A DNA stretch of 43,101 bases from Streptomyces sp. MBT53 (GTDB taxonomy: Bacteria; Actinomycetota; Actinomycetes; Streptomycetales; Streptomycetaceae). The stretch lies in the NCBI RefSeq assembly GCF_016654115.1, contig NZ_JAEQAZ010000160.1:1-43101 (forward strand), given 5' to 3'. The position numbers were made by a program, and so were the translations under genes. Under the pieces are notes generated by a model, which made no database searches, was not told where the DNA came from, and saw only the letters and a program-made list of their open reading frames with translations. Shown here in pieces: positions 15,399 through 24,184 of this stretch (positions are counted from its first letter, which is position 1; every line of letters starts with the position of its first letter).

Positions 15399-16433
15399 GT
15401 GACAAGTCCTATCGACATTGAGGGCGGCGGAACCTCGGTCGTCGTCGACGGCGAACCAGGGCCGAAGACCGAACCCGAGGCCAAGAAGCTGGAGGGCCGG
15501 TCGCCCGGCCAGCTGATGTGGATCCGCTTCAAGCGCGACCGCACCGGCGTCGTCTCCGCCTACGTGGTGGGCTTCTTCTTCCTCGTCGGACTCCTCGCTC
15601 CGCTGATCTCGAAGCTGTACGGCAAGGACCCGTACACCGTGTACGCGGACGAACGCCCCGAGCTCTTCGACAGCGCGGGTGTGCCGCTGCAGCCCAACGG
15701 CGGGATCAGCAGCCAGTTCTGGTTCGGCCTCGAACCGGGCAACGGCTACGACGTGTTCACCAAGCTGATCTACGGCATCCGCACCTCGCTGATGATCTCC
15801 GTCTGCGTGACGGTCGCGACCGTGCTCACCGGCATCCTGCTCGGTGTCGCGTCCGGCTATCTCGGCGGCAAGCCCGACTACTTCATCAGCCGGGTCATCG
15901 ACTTCCTGCTCGCCTTCCCGGCCCAGCTCTTCTTCATCGCCAGCATGCCGGTCGTGGTCTCCCTCTTCGTGAGCCCGACCGACGAGACACCGACCTACGT
16001 CCGGGTCGTGGCCCTCATCGCGGTGCAGTGGTTCCTGGGCTGGATGAGCCTCGCCCGGATCCTGCGCGGCACCAGTCTGGCGCTGCGCGAACGGGAGTTC
16101 ATCGAGGCGGCCAGGGTCAGCGGAGCCTCGTCCTGGCGGATCATCAGCAAGGAGATCCTGCCGAACGTGGTCACGCCGATCCTCGTGCAGTCCACGTACA
16201 TGCTTCCCGGCTTCGTGACCGCCGAGGCCGGACTGTCCTTCCTGGGCGTGGGCATCGTCGAACCGACGCCGGACTGGGGACAGATGTTCTCCAAGGCGTC
16301 CACCGAACTCGTGATGTCGAACGACATCACCTACATGTTCTTCCCGGGTGTCTCGATGATCATCTTCATCGTGGCCTTCAACCTGCTCGGGGACTCGGTC
16401 AGGGACGCCTTCGATCCCAAGACGGCACGCTGA
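15399..16433 (+). CDS. bldKA: BldK oligopeptide ABC importer, DppC/OppC-type permease
   Basis: A 344-residue inner-membrane permease. A cytoplasmic N-terminus ends in LMWIRFKRDRTG, followed by the first helix (VVSAYVVGFFFLVGLLAPL). A large external loop is typical of the C-type subunit (KDPYTVYADERPELF, then ISSQFWFGLEP). Five more helices follow, with the ATPase-contact EAA loop near residues 220-245 (REREFIEAARVSGASSWRI). GTG 15399 has a weak ribosome site. The gene order permease, lipoprotein, permease, ATPase, ATPase matches the bldK locus of Streptomyces, whose product imports an extracellular signalling peptide needed for aerial hyphae. The name rests on order and family, not on alignment. 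Confidence 0.88.
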   Translation: MTSPIDIEGGGTSVVVDGEPGPKTEPEAKKLEGRSPGQLMWIRFKRDRTGVVSAYVVGFFFLVGLLAPLISKLYGKDPYTVYADERPELFDSAGVPLQPNGGISSQFWFGLEPGNGYDVFTKLIYGIRTSLMISVCVTVATVLTGILLGVASGYLGGKPDYFISRVIDFLLAFPAQLFFIASMPVVVSLFVSPTDETPTYVRVVALIAVQWFLGWMSLARILRGTSLALREREFIEAARVSGASSWRIISKEILPNVVTPILVQSTYMLPGFVTAEAGLSFLGVGIVEPTPDWGQMFSKASTELVMSNDITYMFFPGVSMIIFIVAFNLLGDSVRDAFDPKTAR

Positions 16434-16476
16434 CCGTCCGTTGGTGGGCGTCCGCGCCCGGATACCGCACGGCAAC

Positions 16477-16515
16477 ACAGCACAGCAATCCAGCACGGCG
16501 ATCCAGCACGGGAAT
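16477..16515 (+). repeat. Three tandem 13-bp units between bldKA and bldKB
   Basis: ACAGCACAGCAAT, CCAGCACGGCGAT and CCAGCACGGGAAT lie end to end. They occupy the 125-nt gap between the permease and lipoprotein genes, and end about 44 nt before the latter. Confidence 0.65.
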
Positions 16516-16558
16516 TCCTTTGTGCACTGGTGACACACAGATGGGTGGAAACTGAGTG

Positions 16559-18364
16559 ATGAGTAGGGGCGGACGCCACGTATACGCCGCGCTCTCCGTG
16601 CTCGCGGCCGGGGCTCTTGTGCTCACCGGTTGCAGCAAGGGCGGCAGCGACGCGAGCGACAACAACAAGCAGGACAAGGAGAACGCGGCAAGACAGCAGA
16701 AGTCGATCAAGTTCGGCAACGCCGCCGACTCCACCGGACCGGCCGCGGCCGTGCCGGGCGCCAAGGCGGGCGGCACGATGGAGGTGCTCCAGCGTGACAG
16801 CTACGCCCACCTCGACCCGGCCCAGATCTACGTCTCCGACGAGGGCTCGCTGGCGACCCTGATCCACCGGGGCCTGACGGGCTACAAGGCGAGCGACAAC
16901 GGCAAGACGCACGAGGTCGTCGGTGACCTCGCCACCGACTCCGGCACCCCCTCGGACGGCGGCAAGACCTGGAAGTACACCCTCAAGGACGGCATAAAGT
17001 TCGCGGACGGCACGCCGATCACGTCGGCCGACTTCCGCCAGACCTTCGAGCGGCTCTTCGCGTCCTACATCAACCAGGGCCCGACCTACCTCCAGCAGTG
17101 GCTGGCCGACACCTCCGGCGTCGACTACCGCAAGCTCCTGCCGGACGGCCCGTACAAGGGCAAGCACCTGCCGAGCACCGTCCTGGACACCCCGGACGCC
17201 AAGACCGTCATCTTCCACTTCAAGTCCCCGCACGCCGACCTGCCGTACGCCCTCGCCATGGCGGGCTACGCCGTCGTGTCGGCCAAGGGTGACACCCAGG
17301 TCAAGTACGACAAGGCACCGGTCACGAGCGGCCCGTACAAGATCCAGTCGTTCAAGTCCGGCAAGTCGATGGTGCTCGTGAAGAACACCAACTGGGACCC
17401 GAAGACGGACCCGATCCGCAACCAGTACGTGGACCAGTTCAACTTCACGTTCAACCAGCAGTACGAGACGTCGACGAAGGCGCTCCTCGCCGACAGCGGC
17501 GCCGACCAGGCCGGCCTCAGCTTCAACAACCAGGTCGACGCGGGCAACCTGTCCAGCGTGCTCAAGGACCCGAAGCTGAAGTCCCGCACCATCTCCGGCT
17601 ACCAGCCGTACGTGGGCCAGATGAACATCAACCTGAGCCACGCGGCCCTGAAGGACAAGACGGTCCGCGAGGCCATCGCCTACGCGCTGCCGGTCACGCC
17701 GTTCCTCCGCGCCTACGGCGGCACCGACGCCATGGAGACCGCCGGCGGCACGATCAGCCCGACCGTCTCCGGCTACAACGCCGCGTTCGACCCGTGGGGC
17801 AAGAAGAAGAACCCCGCAGGTGACCCGGCCAAGGCCAAGGCGCTGCTGAAGAAGGCCGGCAAGCTCAACATGAAGCTGACCTTCGGCTACATCAACACCC
17901 CCGAGGGCCAGCAGTACTCCACCGCCATGGCGGCGGGCCTGAAGAAGGCCGGCTTCGACGTCCAGCGCCAGGAGATCCCGGCCGAGACCTACTACGACCA
18001 GGTCAGCAAGCTCAACAACAACTACGACATCTTCCACAGCGCGTGGGGTGCCGACTGGCCGTCCGCCTCGACCGTCATCCCGCCGCTCTACGACGGACGC
18101 GTCATCGCCGACGGTGCGCAGAACTACCCGCAGGTCAACGACCCCAAGGTGAACGCCGACATCGACGCGGCGAACAAGATCACCGACCCGGTCAAGGCCG
18201 CGGCGGCCTGGGAGAAGATCGACGAGTACCTCGTGAAGGACGTCGTCGCCTTCGTCCCGACCGCGTACTACAAGCAGACCCAGATCGCCGGCTCCAAGGT
18301 CGGCGGCCTCGTCTACGACGACGTCATCGGCGGCGTCGACCCGCGTCGCCTGTTCGTCAAGTAA
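16559..18364 (+). CDS. bldKB: BldK oligopeptide-binding lipoprotein
   Basis: A 601-residue SBP_bac_5 lipoprotein that captures peptides outside the membrane and hands them to the permease pair. The signal ends VLTGC with lipid-modified C25, followed by a Ser/Asp/Asn-rich linker. The fold is seen in HLDPAQIYVSDEGSL, WKYTLKDGIKFADGTPITSADF, VTSGPYKIQSF and GVDPRRLF. ATG 16559 is used; GTG 16556 is directly before it, with GGTGG upstream. It lies inside the bldK operon. A strong hairpin directly follows its stop and may keep its message more abundant than the permease and ATPase messages, as is known for many binding-protein operons. Confidence 0.93.
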   Translation: MSRGGRHVYAALSVLAAGALVLTGCSKGGSDASDNNKQDKENAARQQKSIKFGNAADSTGPAAAVPGAKAGGTMEVLQRDSYAHLDPAQIYVSDEGSLATLIHRGLTGYKASDNGKTHEVVGDLATDSGTPSDGGKTWKYTLKDGIKFADGTPITSADFRQTFERLFASYINQGPTYLQQWLADTSGVDYRKLLPDGPYKGKHLPSTVLDTPDAKTVIFHFKSPHADLPYALAMAGYAVVSAKGDTQVKYDKAPVTSGPYKIQSFKSGKSMVLVKNTNWDPKTDPIRNQYVDQFNFTFNQQYETSTKALLADSGADQAGLSFNNQVDAGNLSSVLKDPKLKSRTISGYQPYVGQMNINLSHAALKDKTVREAIAYALPVTPFLRAYGGTDAMETAGGTISPTVSGYNAAFDPWGKKKNPAGDPAKAKALLKKAGKLNMKLTFGYINTPEGQQYSTAMAAGLKKAGFDVQRQEIPAETYYDQVSKLNNNYDIFHSAWGADWPSASTVIPPLYDGRVIADGAQNYPQVNDPKVNADIDAANKITDPVKAAAAWEKIDEYLVKDVVAFVPTAYYKQTQIAGSKVGGLVYDDVIGGVDPRRLFVK

Positions 18365-18375
18365 CCGCCGTCCGT

Positions 18376-18424
18376 CCGGCACCCGGTGCTCCCGTCGCCT
18401 CCGGGGCGACGCACCGGGTGCCGG
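18376..18424 (+). terminator. Intercistronic stem-loop between bldKB and bldKC
   Basis: CCGGCACCCGGTGC (18376-18389) pairs perfectly with GCACCGGGTGCCGG (18411-18424), and the loop holds a second stem GTCGCC/GGCGAC. No T-run follows. It lies between the binding-protein gene and the next permease, so it is likely a partial terminator or 3'-end stabiliser rather than a full stop. Confidence 0.75.
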
Positions 18425-18457
18425 GCGGCCCGCCGACGTCAGAGAGCTGCCCCTGTC

Positions 18458-19438
18458 ATGCTGCGCTTCCTCGTCCGCCGGTTCCTCGGCGCCGTCGTCA
18501 TCCTGTTCCTGCTGAGCATCGTCACGTTCCTGCTGTTCTTCGGGATGCCACGGGACCCAGGACTGCTGATGTGCGGCAAGACCTGCAATCCGACCAGCCT
18601 CGCGAACATCCACCATGTGCTCGGTCTCGACAAGCCGATCACCACGCAGTACTGGATCTTCCTCAAGAACCTCGTCATGGGCAGCAACGGCTTCGCCCAA
18701 GGCCCCTGCCCCGCCCCGTGCTTCGGGTACTCGTACCACACCAACGACCCGGTCTGGGGCACGCTGACCGACCGGCTGCCGACCACCGTCTCGCTCACCC
18801 TCGGTGGCGCGTTCTTCTTCCTGGTCATCGGTCTCGGTACCGGTCTGCTCGCCGCCTGGAAGCGCGGCACGCTCATCGACAAGACGGCCACGGCCGGGGC
18901 GATGGTGCTCAGTTCGATGCAGATCTACTTCCTGGGACCACTGGCACTGGCGCTGCTCGTCTACCAGACCCACATCTTCGACAAACCGGCGTACAACGAC
19001 TTCACCGCGAACCCGGTCACCTGGTTCACGGGGCTGATCATCCCCTGGGTGGTGCTGTCCACGATCTTCGCCGCGCAGTACACGCGTATGGCGCGCTCGG
19101 CGATGATCGAACAGCTCCAGGAGGAGCACGTCCGTACCGCCAAGGCGAAGGGGATGTCCCGCAGATACGTCTTCTTCCGCTACGCCTGGCGCGGGTCCCT
19201 GATCCCCATCGTCACCATCTTCGGCATCGACCTGGGTGCGCTGCTCGGCGGCGCCATCATCACCGAGTACACCTTCAGCCTGCCGGGCCTCGGCCAACTC
19301 GCCGTACAGGCCGTGTTCTACAGCGATCTGCCGCTGCTGCTGGGCGTGATGATCTTCTCCGCCACCATGATCCTTCTCTTCAACATCATCGTCGACGCCT
19401 GCTACGCCTTCATCGACCCGCGCGTGCGGCTGGCCTAG
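18458..19438 (+). CDS. bldKC: BldK oligopeptide ABC importer, DppB/OppB-type permease
   Basis: A 326-residue permease starting MLRFLVRRFLGAVVILFLLSIVTFLLFF, the typical B-subunit first helix. ATG 18458 fits this conserved start; the longer frame from 18386 runs through the intercistronic hairpin and is rejected. The external domain (residues 30-105) contains PRDPGLLMCGKTC. The EAA loop is at about 217-240 (EHVRTAKAKGMSRRYVFFRYAWRGSLIP). The C-terminus AFIDPRVRLA is typical. The stop is nine nt before the next ATPase start. Confidence 0.92.
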   Translation: MLRFLVRRFLGAVVILFLLSIVTFLLFFGMPRDPGLLMCGKTCNPTSLANIHHVLGLDKPITTQYWIFLKNLVMGSNGFAQGPCPAPCFGYSYHTNDPVWGTLTDRLPTTVSLTLGGAFFFLVIGLGTGLLAAWKRGTLIDKTATAGAMVLSSMQIYFLGPLALALLVYQTHIFDKPAYNDFTANPVTWFTGLIIPWVVLSTIFAAQYTRMARSAMIEQLQEEHVRTAKAKGMSRRYVFFRYAWRGSLIPIVTIFGIDLGALLGGAIITEYTFSLPGLGQLAVQAVFYSDLPLLLGVMIFSATMILLFNIIVDACYAFIDPRVRLA

Positions 19439-19446
19439 GAGCACTC

Positions 19447-20508
19447 GTGACCACATTGACCAAGGAAGCCGGTGCTCCCTCGCCGGCCGACGCGGGTGCC
19501 CTTCTCTCGGTGCGGGACCTCTACGTCAGCTTCAAGACCGAGGACGGCATCGTGCGCGCCGTCGACGGTCTCTCCTTCGACGTCCAACGCGGCAAGACCC
19601 TCGGCATCGTGGGGGAGTCGGGCTCCGGCAAGTCCGTCACCAACCTGACGATCCTCGGCCTGCACAACCCGATGTTCACCACCGTCGAGGGCGAAATCCT
19701 CCTGGACGGCCAGGAGTTGACGACCGCCCGCGAGCCCGACCTGGAGAAGATCCGCGGCAACAAGGCCGCCATGATCTTCCAGGACCCGCTCACCGCGCTC
19801 TCCCCGTACTACACGGTGGGCCGCCAGATCGCCGAGCCGTACATGAAACACATGGGCGCCTCCAAACGGACCGCGTGGGACCGCGCCGTGGAGATGCTCG
19901 GCAAGGTCGGCATCCCCAACCCGAAGGAACGGGCGAAGGACTACCCCCACCAGTTCTCCGGCGGTATGCGCCAGCGCGCGATGATCGCCATGGCCCTGGT
20001 CTGCGACCCCGACCTGCTGATCGCGGACGAACCCACGACCGCCCTCGACGTCACCGTCCAGGCCCAGATCCTCGACCTGCTGAAGGATCTGCAGCAGGAG
20101 TTCGGCTCGGGGATCGTCTTCATCACGCACGACCTCGGCGTGATCGCCGACATGGCCGACGACATCATGGTGATGTACGCGGGCGGCGCGGTGGAGTACG
20201 GCACCACGAACGAGGTGCTCCGCTCGCCCCAACACCCCTACACCTGGGGCCTGTTGAACTCCATGCCGCGGCTGGACTCGGACCTGAGCGAGCCCCTGGC
20301 GCCCATCCCGGGCACCCCGCCGTCCCTCCTGAACCCGCCCTCGGGCTGCCGCTTCCACCCCCGCTGCACCTTCCAGGACCGGGTCGGCGGCGCCCGCTGC
20401 GTGAACGAACGCCCTCTACTCGCCCCCGACCGCTCCTCGGCATGCCACCTCACGGCGGACCAGAAGCGGACCATCTTCATCGAAGAGATCAAGCCCCGAC
20501 TGGGCTAG
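19447..20508 (+). CDS. bldKD: BldK oligopeptide ABC importer, DppD-type ATPase
   Basis: A 353-residue cytoplasmic ATPase. Walker A is GESGSGKS (residues 57-64), the Q-loop is MIFQDPLTALSP, the signature is FSGGMRQRAMIAMAL, Walker B is DLLIADEPTTALD and the switch is THDLGV. The C-terminal oligopeptide-type extension has cysteines (GCRFHPRCTF, ARCVNERP, ACHL) that may bind an iron-sulfur cluster, as in related dipeptide ATPases. GTG 19447 is preceded by AGGAG with six-base spacing. It pairs with the next ATPase to drive the importer. Confidence 0.93.
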   Translation: MTTLTKEAGAPSPADAGALLSVRDLYVSFKTEDGIVRAVDGLSFDVQRGKTLGIVGESGSGKSVTNLTILGLHNPMFTTVEGEILLDGQELTTAREPDLEKIRGNKAAMIFQDPLTALSPYYTVGRQIAEPYMKHMGASKRTAWDRAVEMLGKVGIPNPKERAKDYPHQFSGGMRQRAMIAMALVCDPDLLIADEPTTALDVTVQAQILDLLKDLQQEFGSGIVFITHDLGVIADMADDIMVMYAGGAVEYGTTNEVLRSPQHPYTWGLLNSMPRLDSDLSEPLAPIPGTPPSLLNPPSGCRFHPRCTFQDRVGGARCVNERPLLAPDRSSACHLTADQKRTIFIEEIKPRLG

Positions 20509-20519
20509 GAGGAGACGTC

Positions 20520-21640
20520 ATGACAGAGGACCTCGTCCTGCCCGCACCGCGCGACGCGGTACCGGAAGCCCCCAGTGACCCGTTGCTGGTGGTGGAGGGC
20601 CTGACCAAACACTTCCCGATCAAGGGCGGCTTCCCGATCCGCCGTACGGTCGGCGCCGTGCAGGCCGTCGACGGCCTCGACCTGACCGTGCACGTGGGCG
20701 AGAGCTTCGGCCTGGTCGGTGAGTCGGGCTGCGGCAAGTCGACCACGGGCCGGCTGATCACCCGGCTGCTGGAGCCGACCCAGGGCAAGATCTCGTACCG
20801 CGGCCAGGACATCAGCCATGCCAGCCGAAAACAGCTGGCGCCGATCCGCTCCGAGATCCAGATGATCTTCCAGGACCCGTACTCCTCGCTGAACCCGCGG
20901 CAGACGGTCGGGAAGATCATCTCGGGCCCGATGGAGATCAACAACATCAACCCGTCCGGTGGCCGCGAGGGCCGCGTCCGCGAGCTGTTGGAGATCGTCG
21001 GTCTCAACCCCGAGCACTACAACCGCTTCCCGCACGAGTTCTCCGGCGGCCACGTCGACGCATCGGTGTCGCCCGCGCGTTGGCCCTCGAACCGAAGCTG
21101 ATCGTCGCCGACGAGCCGGTCTCGGCCCTGGACGTCTCCATCCAGGCGCAGGTGGTGAACCTCCTCCAGGAGGTCCAGAAGGAACTCGGCATCGCCTTCC
21201 TCTTCATCGCCCACGACCTCGCGGTCGTACGCCACTTCTCGCACCGGGTCGCGGTGATGTACCTCGGCAAGATCATCGAGGTCGGCGACCGCGACTCCAT
21301 CTACACCCGCCCCCGGCACCCCTACACCCACGCCCTGCTGTCCGCCGTCCCCGAGGTGAACCTCGGCGACGAGGACACGGCGGGCCGTGAACGCATCCGC
21401 CTCGCCGGTGACGTCCCCTCCCCGATCTCTCCCCCCTCCGGCTGCCGTTTCCGCACGCGTTGCTGGAAGGCGCAGGACAAGTGCGCGGCCGAGGAACCGC
21501 CACTGATCCAGATCGAGGGCAACCGTGCCGCCCACCTGACGGCCTGCCACTTCCCGGAGGAGCCGACGATCGAGGCCCGGGACGAGGACATCGTCCTGGA
21601 CCCGGCGCTGGCCGCGCTGGAGGACTCGGCGGACGAGTAG
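20520..21640 (+). pseudogene. bldKE: BldK oligopeptide ABC importer, DppF-type ATPase, frameshifted
   Basis: Two frames together give one 373-residue ATPase: ATG 20520 (after AGGAGGAG) to 21101, then the continuation to 21640. Walker A is GESGCGKS and the signature starts FSGG. Immediately after it the sequence CCACGTCGACGC lacks one base that would give Q-R-R-R-I-G-V-A, near 21053. The minus-strand paralog at 23113-24159 reads GGCCAGCGCCAACGC at the same place. As written, the product stops after 193 residues without Walker B (IVADEPVSALD lies in the second frame). It could be an inactivating mutation or an assembly error; the rest of the gene is intact. Confidence 0.85.
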
Positions 21641-21645
21641 CAGAG

Positions 21646-21689
21646 GCGCCGTCGGGCCGCTCGCCGCTCCGCCGGTGGCCCAACGGCGC
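21646..21689. terminator. Bidirectional terminator between bldKE and a methyltransferase gene
   Basis: GCGCCGTCGGGCC (21646-21658) pairs with GGCCCAACGGCGC (21677-21689), 13 pairs with one mismatch. It fills the gap between two convergent genes. Confidence 0.65.
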
Positions 21690-21691
21690 TG

Positions 21692-22501
21692 TCACGGCGC
21701 CCAGTTGTGCCGGTCCGCGGGTTCGGCCACGGTGACGATCTCGGGGGCGGCGACGGTCAAGGGCCCCCGCCCCCAGTCGCCGTACCGCTCGACGACGACG
21801 AACCCGGCCCCGCGGAGGAAGCGGTCCAGGGCGTCGGCCCCGAGGAACCGCAGGGTGGTCCGGTCGACCTGCGGCCGTGCCCAGCGGGCACCCTCGAAGG
21901 TCTCGGTGAACGTCACCCGCTCCCCACCCGCCGCCACGGACTCGACCTCGTGCCATACCCGTACGACCCCACCGTCCCCGTCGGGGATCTCCCGCACCCG
22001 GTCCGGCGTCCACCGCTCCCAGGCCCGCGCCCCCGGATTCCGCGTCTCGAACACGAACCGCCCGCCGGGGGCGAGCGCGGCGCGTACGGCGGCCAGCGCC
22101 AGGCGCAACTCCTCGTCGCCGAGCAATACTTGGAAGGCGTGCCCGGTCATCACGGCGAGTTCGAACTCGCCGTGCCACTCCCGCGACCGCAGATCCCCGA
22201 GCACCCACTCGACCCCGGGTTCATGCGCCCGCGCCCGCACCAGCATCGCGGCGGCGGGATCGAGCCCCATGAGCCGCCCCCGGTGCCCTTCCCGCCGGGC
22301 CCGCCCGAGCAGGCGCCCCGTGCCGCACCCGATGTCGAGCACAGTGCCGGCAGACATCACCTGCCCGAGACAGAAGTCGTCGCCGGGCCCCCAAGGGTTG
22401 AGGCTGTCGTACAGCGCGGCGAGCGAAGGATCCGTGAACGAACGATCGACCACTGCGGCAGCTTGCCACACGGGAAGCGGCCGGACGGCGGACCCGTTCA
22501 T
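21692..22501 (-). CDS. Class I SAM-dependent methyltransferase
   Basis: A 269-residue soluble protein with the Rossmann methyltransferase core. The SAM motif is VLDIGCGTGRLLG (about residues 53-65), then GLDPAAAML (the acidic residue after strand 2), VEWVLGDL and FELAVMTGHAF. A C-terminal beta domain follows. The substrate is unknown. ATG 22501 gives a full-length protein, but the ribosome site is weak, and GTG further in at VVDRSFTD, 17 residues later, is an alternative. It converges on bldKE and shares its terminator. Confidence 0.85.
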   Translation of the reverse strand: MNGSAVRPLPVWQAAAVVDRSFTDPSLAALYDSLNPWGPGDDFCLGQVMSAGTVLDIGCGTGRLLGRARREGHRGRLMGLDPAAAMLVRARAHEPGVEWVLGDLRSREWHGEFELAVMTGHAFQVLLGDEELRLALAAVRAALAPGGRFVFETRNPGARAWERWTPDRVREIPDGDGGVVRVWHEVESVAAGGERVTFTETFEGARWARPQVDRTTLRFLGADALDRFLRGAGFVVVERYGDWGRGPLTVAAPEIVTVAEPADRHNWAP

Positions 22502-22591
22502 TTCTTGCGGACTTCCGAACTCCCGCCGACCCCAGGGGCCCAGCGTTTTAGCCGTTCGACATCGGCGCCGCCCTCCGGGATGCTCGGCGCG

Positions 22592-22978
22592 ATGACAAAT
22601 GCCTTGAACCCCAGCATCCGTACCCTCACCTTCGACTGCACCGGCGACCCCTATGAACTCGGCCTGTTCTGGAGCGAGTTGCTGGGGCGGCCGTTGGCCG
22701 ACGACGACAAGCCCGGGGATCCGGAGGCGGTGATCGTCGACCCGGGCGGCGGGCCGACGCTGCTCTTCGTGCGCGTACCCGAGGCCAAGGCCGCGAAGAA
22801 CCGCGTCCACCTGGATCTGCAGCCGCACGGACGGACCCGCGCGCAGGAAGTCGAGCGGGCACTGGAACTCGGTGCCACGAAGGTCGCCGACCACACCCGT
22901 CCGGACGGCGGCGGCTGGGTCGTCCTCGCCGATCCCGAGGGCAATGAATTCTGTGTGGAGCGGGGCGAGTTGGGCTGA
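22592..22978 (+). CDS. VOC-fold (glyoxalase/bleomycin-resistance superfamily) protein
   Basis: A 128-residue protein with the paired beta-alpha-beta-beta-beta modules of the VOC fold: IRTLTFDCTGDPYELGLFWSEL near the N-terminus, RVHLDLQP in the middle and WVVLADPEGNEFCVE at the end. The metal or substrate set is atypical of true glyoxalase I, so the activity is not assigned. ATG 22592 is used; ATG 22580 is in frame and possible. It is divergent from the methyltransferase and ends at a strong terminator. Confidence 0.85.
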   Translation: MTNALNPSIRTLTFDCTGDPYELGLFWSELLGRPLADDDKPGDPEAVIVDPGGGPTLLFVRVPEAKAAKNRVHLDLQPHGRTRAQEVERALELGATKVADHTRPDGGGWVVLADPEGNEFCVERGELG

Positions 22979-22992
22979 GCCCCCGGGTACGG

Positions 22993-23026
22993 CGAAGGCC
23001 CGCGCCTGGGTGGGCGCGGGCCTTCG
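22993..23026 (+). terminator. Hairpin terminator after the VOC gene
   Basis: A 14-bp perfect stem, CGAAGGCCCGCGCC with GGCGCGGGCCTTCG, around a six-base loop, 14 nt after the stop. Confidence 0.85.
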
Positions 23027-23112
23027 TCCCCTGGAACCGGACGTTCATGGGCTCGGGTCAATGGGCCGGAGAAAGTCCGTTCCTGAAGGGGGCGGCTGAC
23101 TAAAGGGGTGTG

Positions 23113-24159
23113 TCAGGCCGCCGCCTCGGGGTCTTTGGCGAGACGGGGTGCCGGAACCGTGTCCGCCGTCTCGGGGTAGTGGCACGCGGTCAGGTGGCCG
23201 GGCTTGTTGCCCTCGACCTGCACCAGCGGGGGAGCCTCCGTCGCGCACTTCTCCGTCGCCTTCCAGCAGCGGGTACGGAAACGGCAGCCGGTCGGCGGGT
23301 TGATCGGCGACGGCACATCGCCGACCAGCCGGATGCGGTCCCGGGCCGGCGTCTCGTCCACCGTGGCCTCGGGCACGGCCGACAACAGGGCCCGCGTATA
23401 GGGGTGGCGCGGGTTGCCGTACAGGTCGTCGCGGTCGGCGATCTCCACGATCTTGCCGAGGTACATTACCGCGACCCGCTGTGAGAAGTGCCGGACGATC
23501 GCCAGGTCGTGGGCGATGAACACGAACGCGATGCCGAGTTCCTTCTGCACCTTCTGGAGCAGGTTGACGACCTGTGCCTGGATGGAGACGTCCAGCGCGG
23601 AGACCGGTTCGTCGGCGACGATCAGCTTCGGTTCGAGGGCCAACGCGCGGGCGACACCGATGCGTTGGCGCTGGCCGCCGGAGAACTCGTGCGGGAAGCG
23701 GTTGTAGTGCTCGGGGTTGAGACCGACGATCTCCAACAGCTCCCGGACCCGGGCCTCGCGGCCACCGGGCGGGGTGATGTCGTTGATCTCCATCGGGCCG
23801 GACACGATCTTCCCGACCGTCTGGCGCGGGTTCAGGGAGGCGTACGGGTCCTGGAAGATCATCTGGATCTCGGACCGGATCGGCGCCAGCTGCTTGCGGC
23901 CCGCGTGGGTGATGTCCTGGCCGCGGTAGGTGATGTTGCCGGCGGTCGGCTCCAGCAGGCGGGTGATCAGCCGGCCCGTGGTCGATTTGCCGCAGCCGGA
24001 CTCGCCGACCAGGCCCAGGCTCTCGCCCTCGCCGACCTGGAAGTCGAGCCCGTCGACGGCCTGCACGGCGCCGACCGTACGACGGATCGGGAAGCCGCCC
24101 TTGATCGGGAAGTGTTTGGTCAGCCCGCTGACGTCCAGGAGGGGGGTTGTGTCGCTCAT
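23113..24159 (-). CDS. Second oligopeptide importer, DppF-type ATPase (bldKE paralog)
   Basis: A 348-residue intact ATPase. Walker A is GESGCGKS (about residues 54-61), the signature is FSGGQRQRIGVARAL, Walker B is LIVADEPVSALD and the switch histidine lies in IAHDLAIV. The cysteine-bearing C-terminus includes GCRFRTRCWK. The sequence is close to the bldKE gene product over most of its length, and even the DNA around the signature motif is nearly identical. ATG 24159 follows GGGA. It is the last gene of a five-gene minus-strand operon, 25 nt after the previous stop. Confidence 0.95.
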   Translation of the reverse strand: MSDTTPLLDVSGLTKHFPIKGGFPIRRTVGAVQAVDGLDFQVGEGESLGLVGESGCGKSTTGRLITRLLEPTAGNITYRGQDITHAGRKQLAPIRSEIQMIFQDPYASLNPRQTVGKIVSGPMEINDITPPGGREARVRELLEIVGLNPEHYNRFPHEFSGGQRQRIGVARALALEPKLIVADEPVSALDVSIQAQVVNLLQKVQKELGIAFVFIAHDLAIVRHFSQRVAVMYLGKIVEIADRDDLYGNPRHPYTRALLSAVPEATVDETPARDRIRLVGDVPSPINPPTGCRFRTRCWKATEKCATEAPPLVQVEGNKPGHLTACHYPETADTVPAPRLAKDPEAAA

Positions 24160-24184
24160 GATGGGAAGTCCCGTTTCTAGTACG

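Noticed and set aside
16331..19456. 1041-codon minus-strand open frame
   Set aside because: Shadow of bldKB and bldKC, crossing the intercistronic hairpin.
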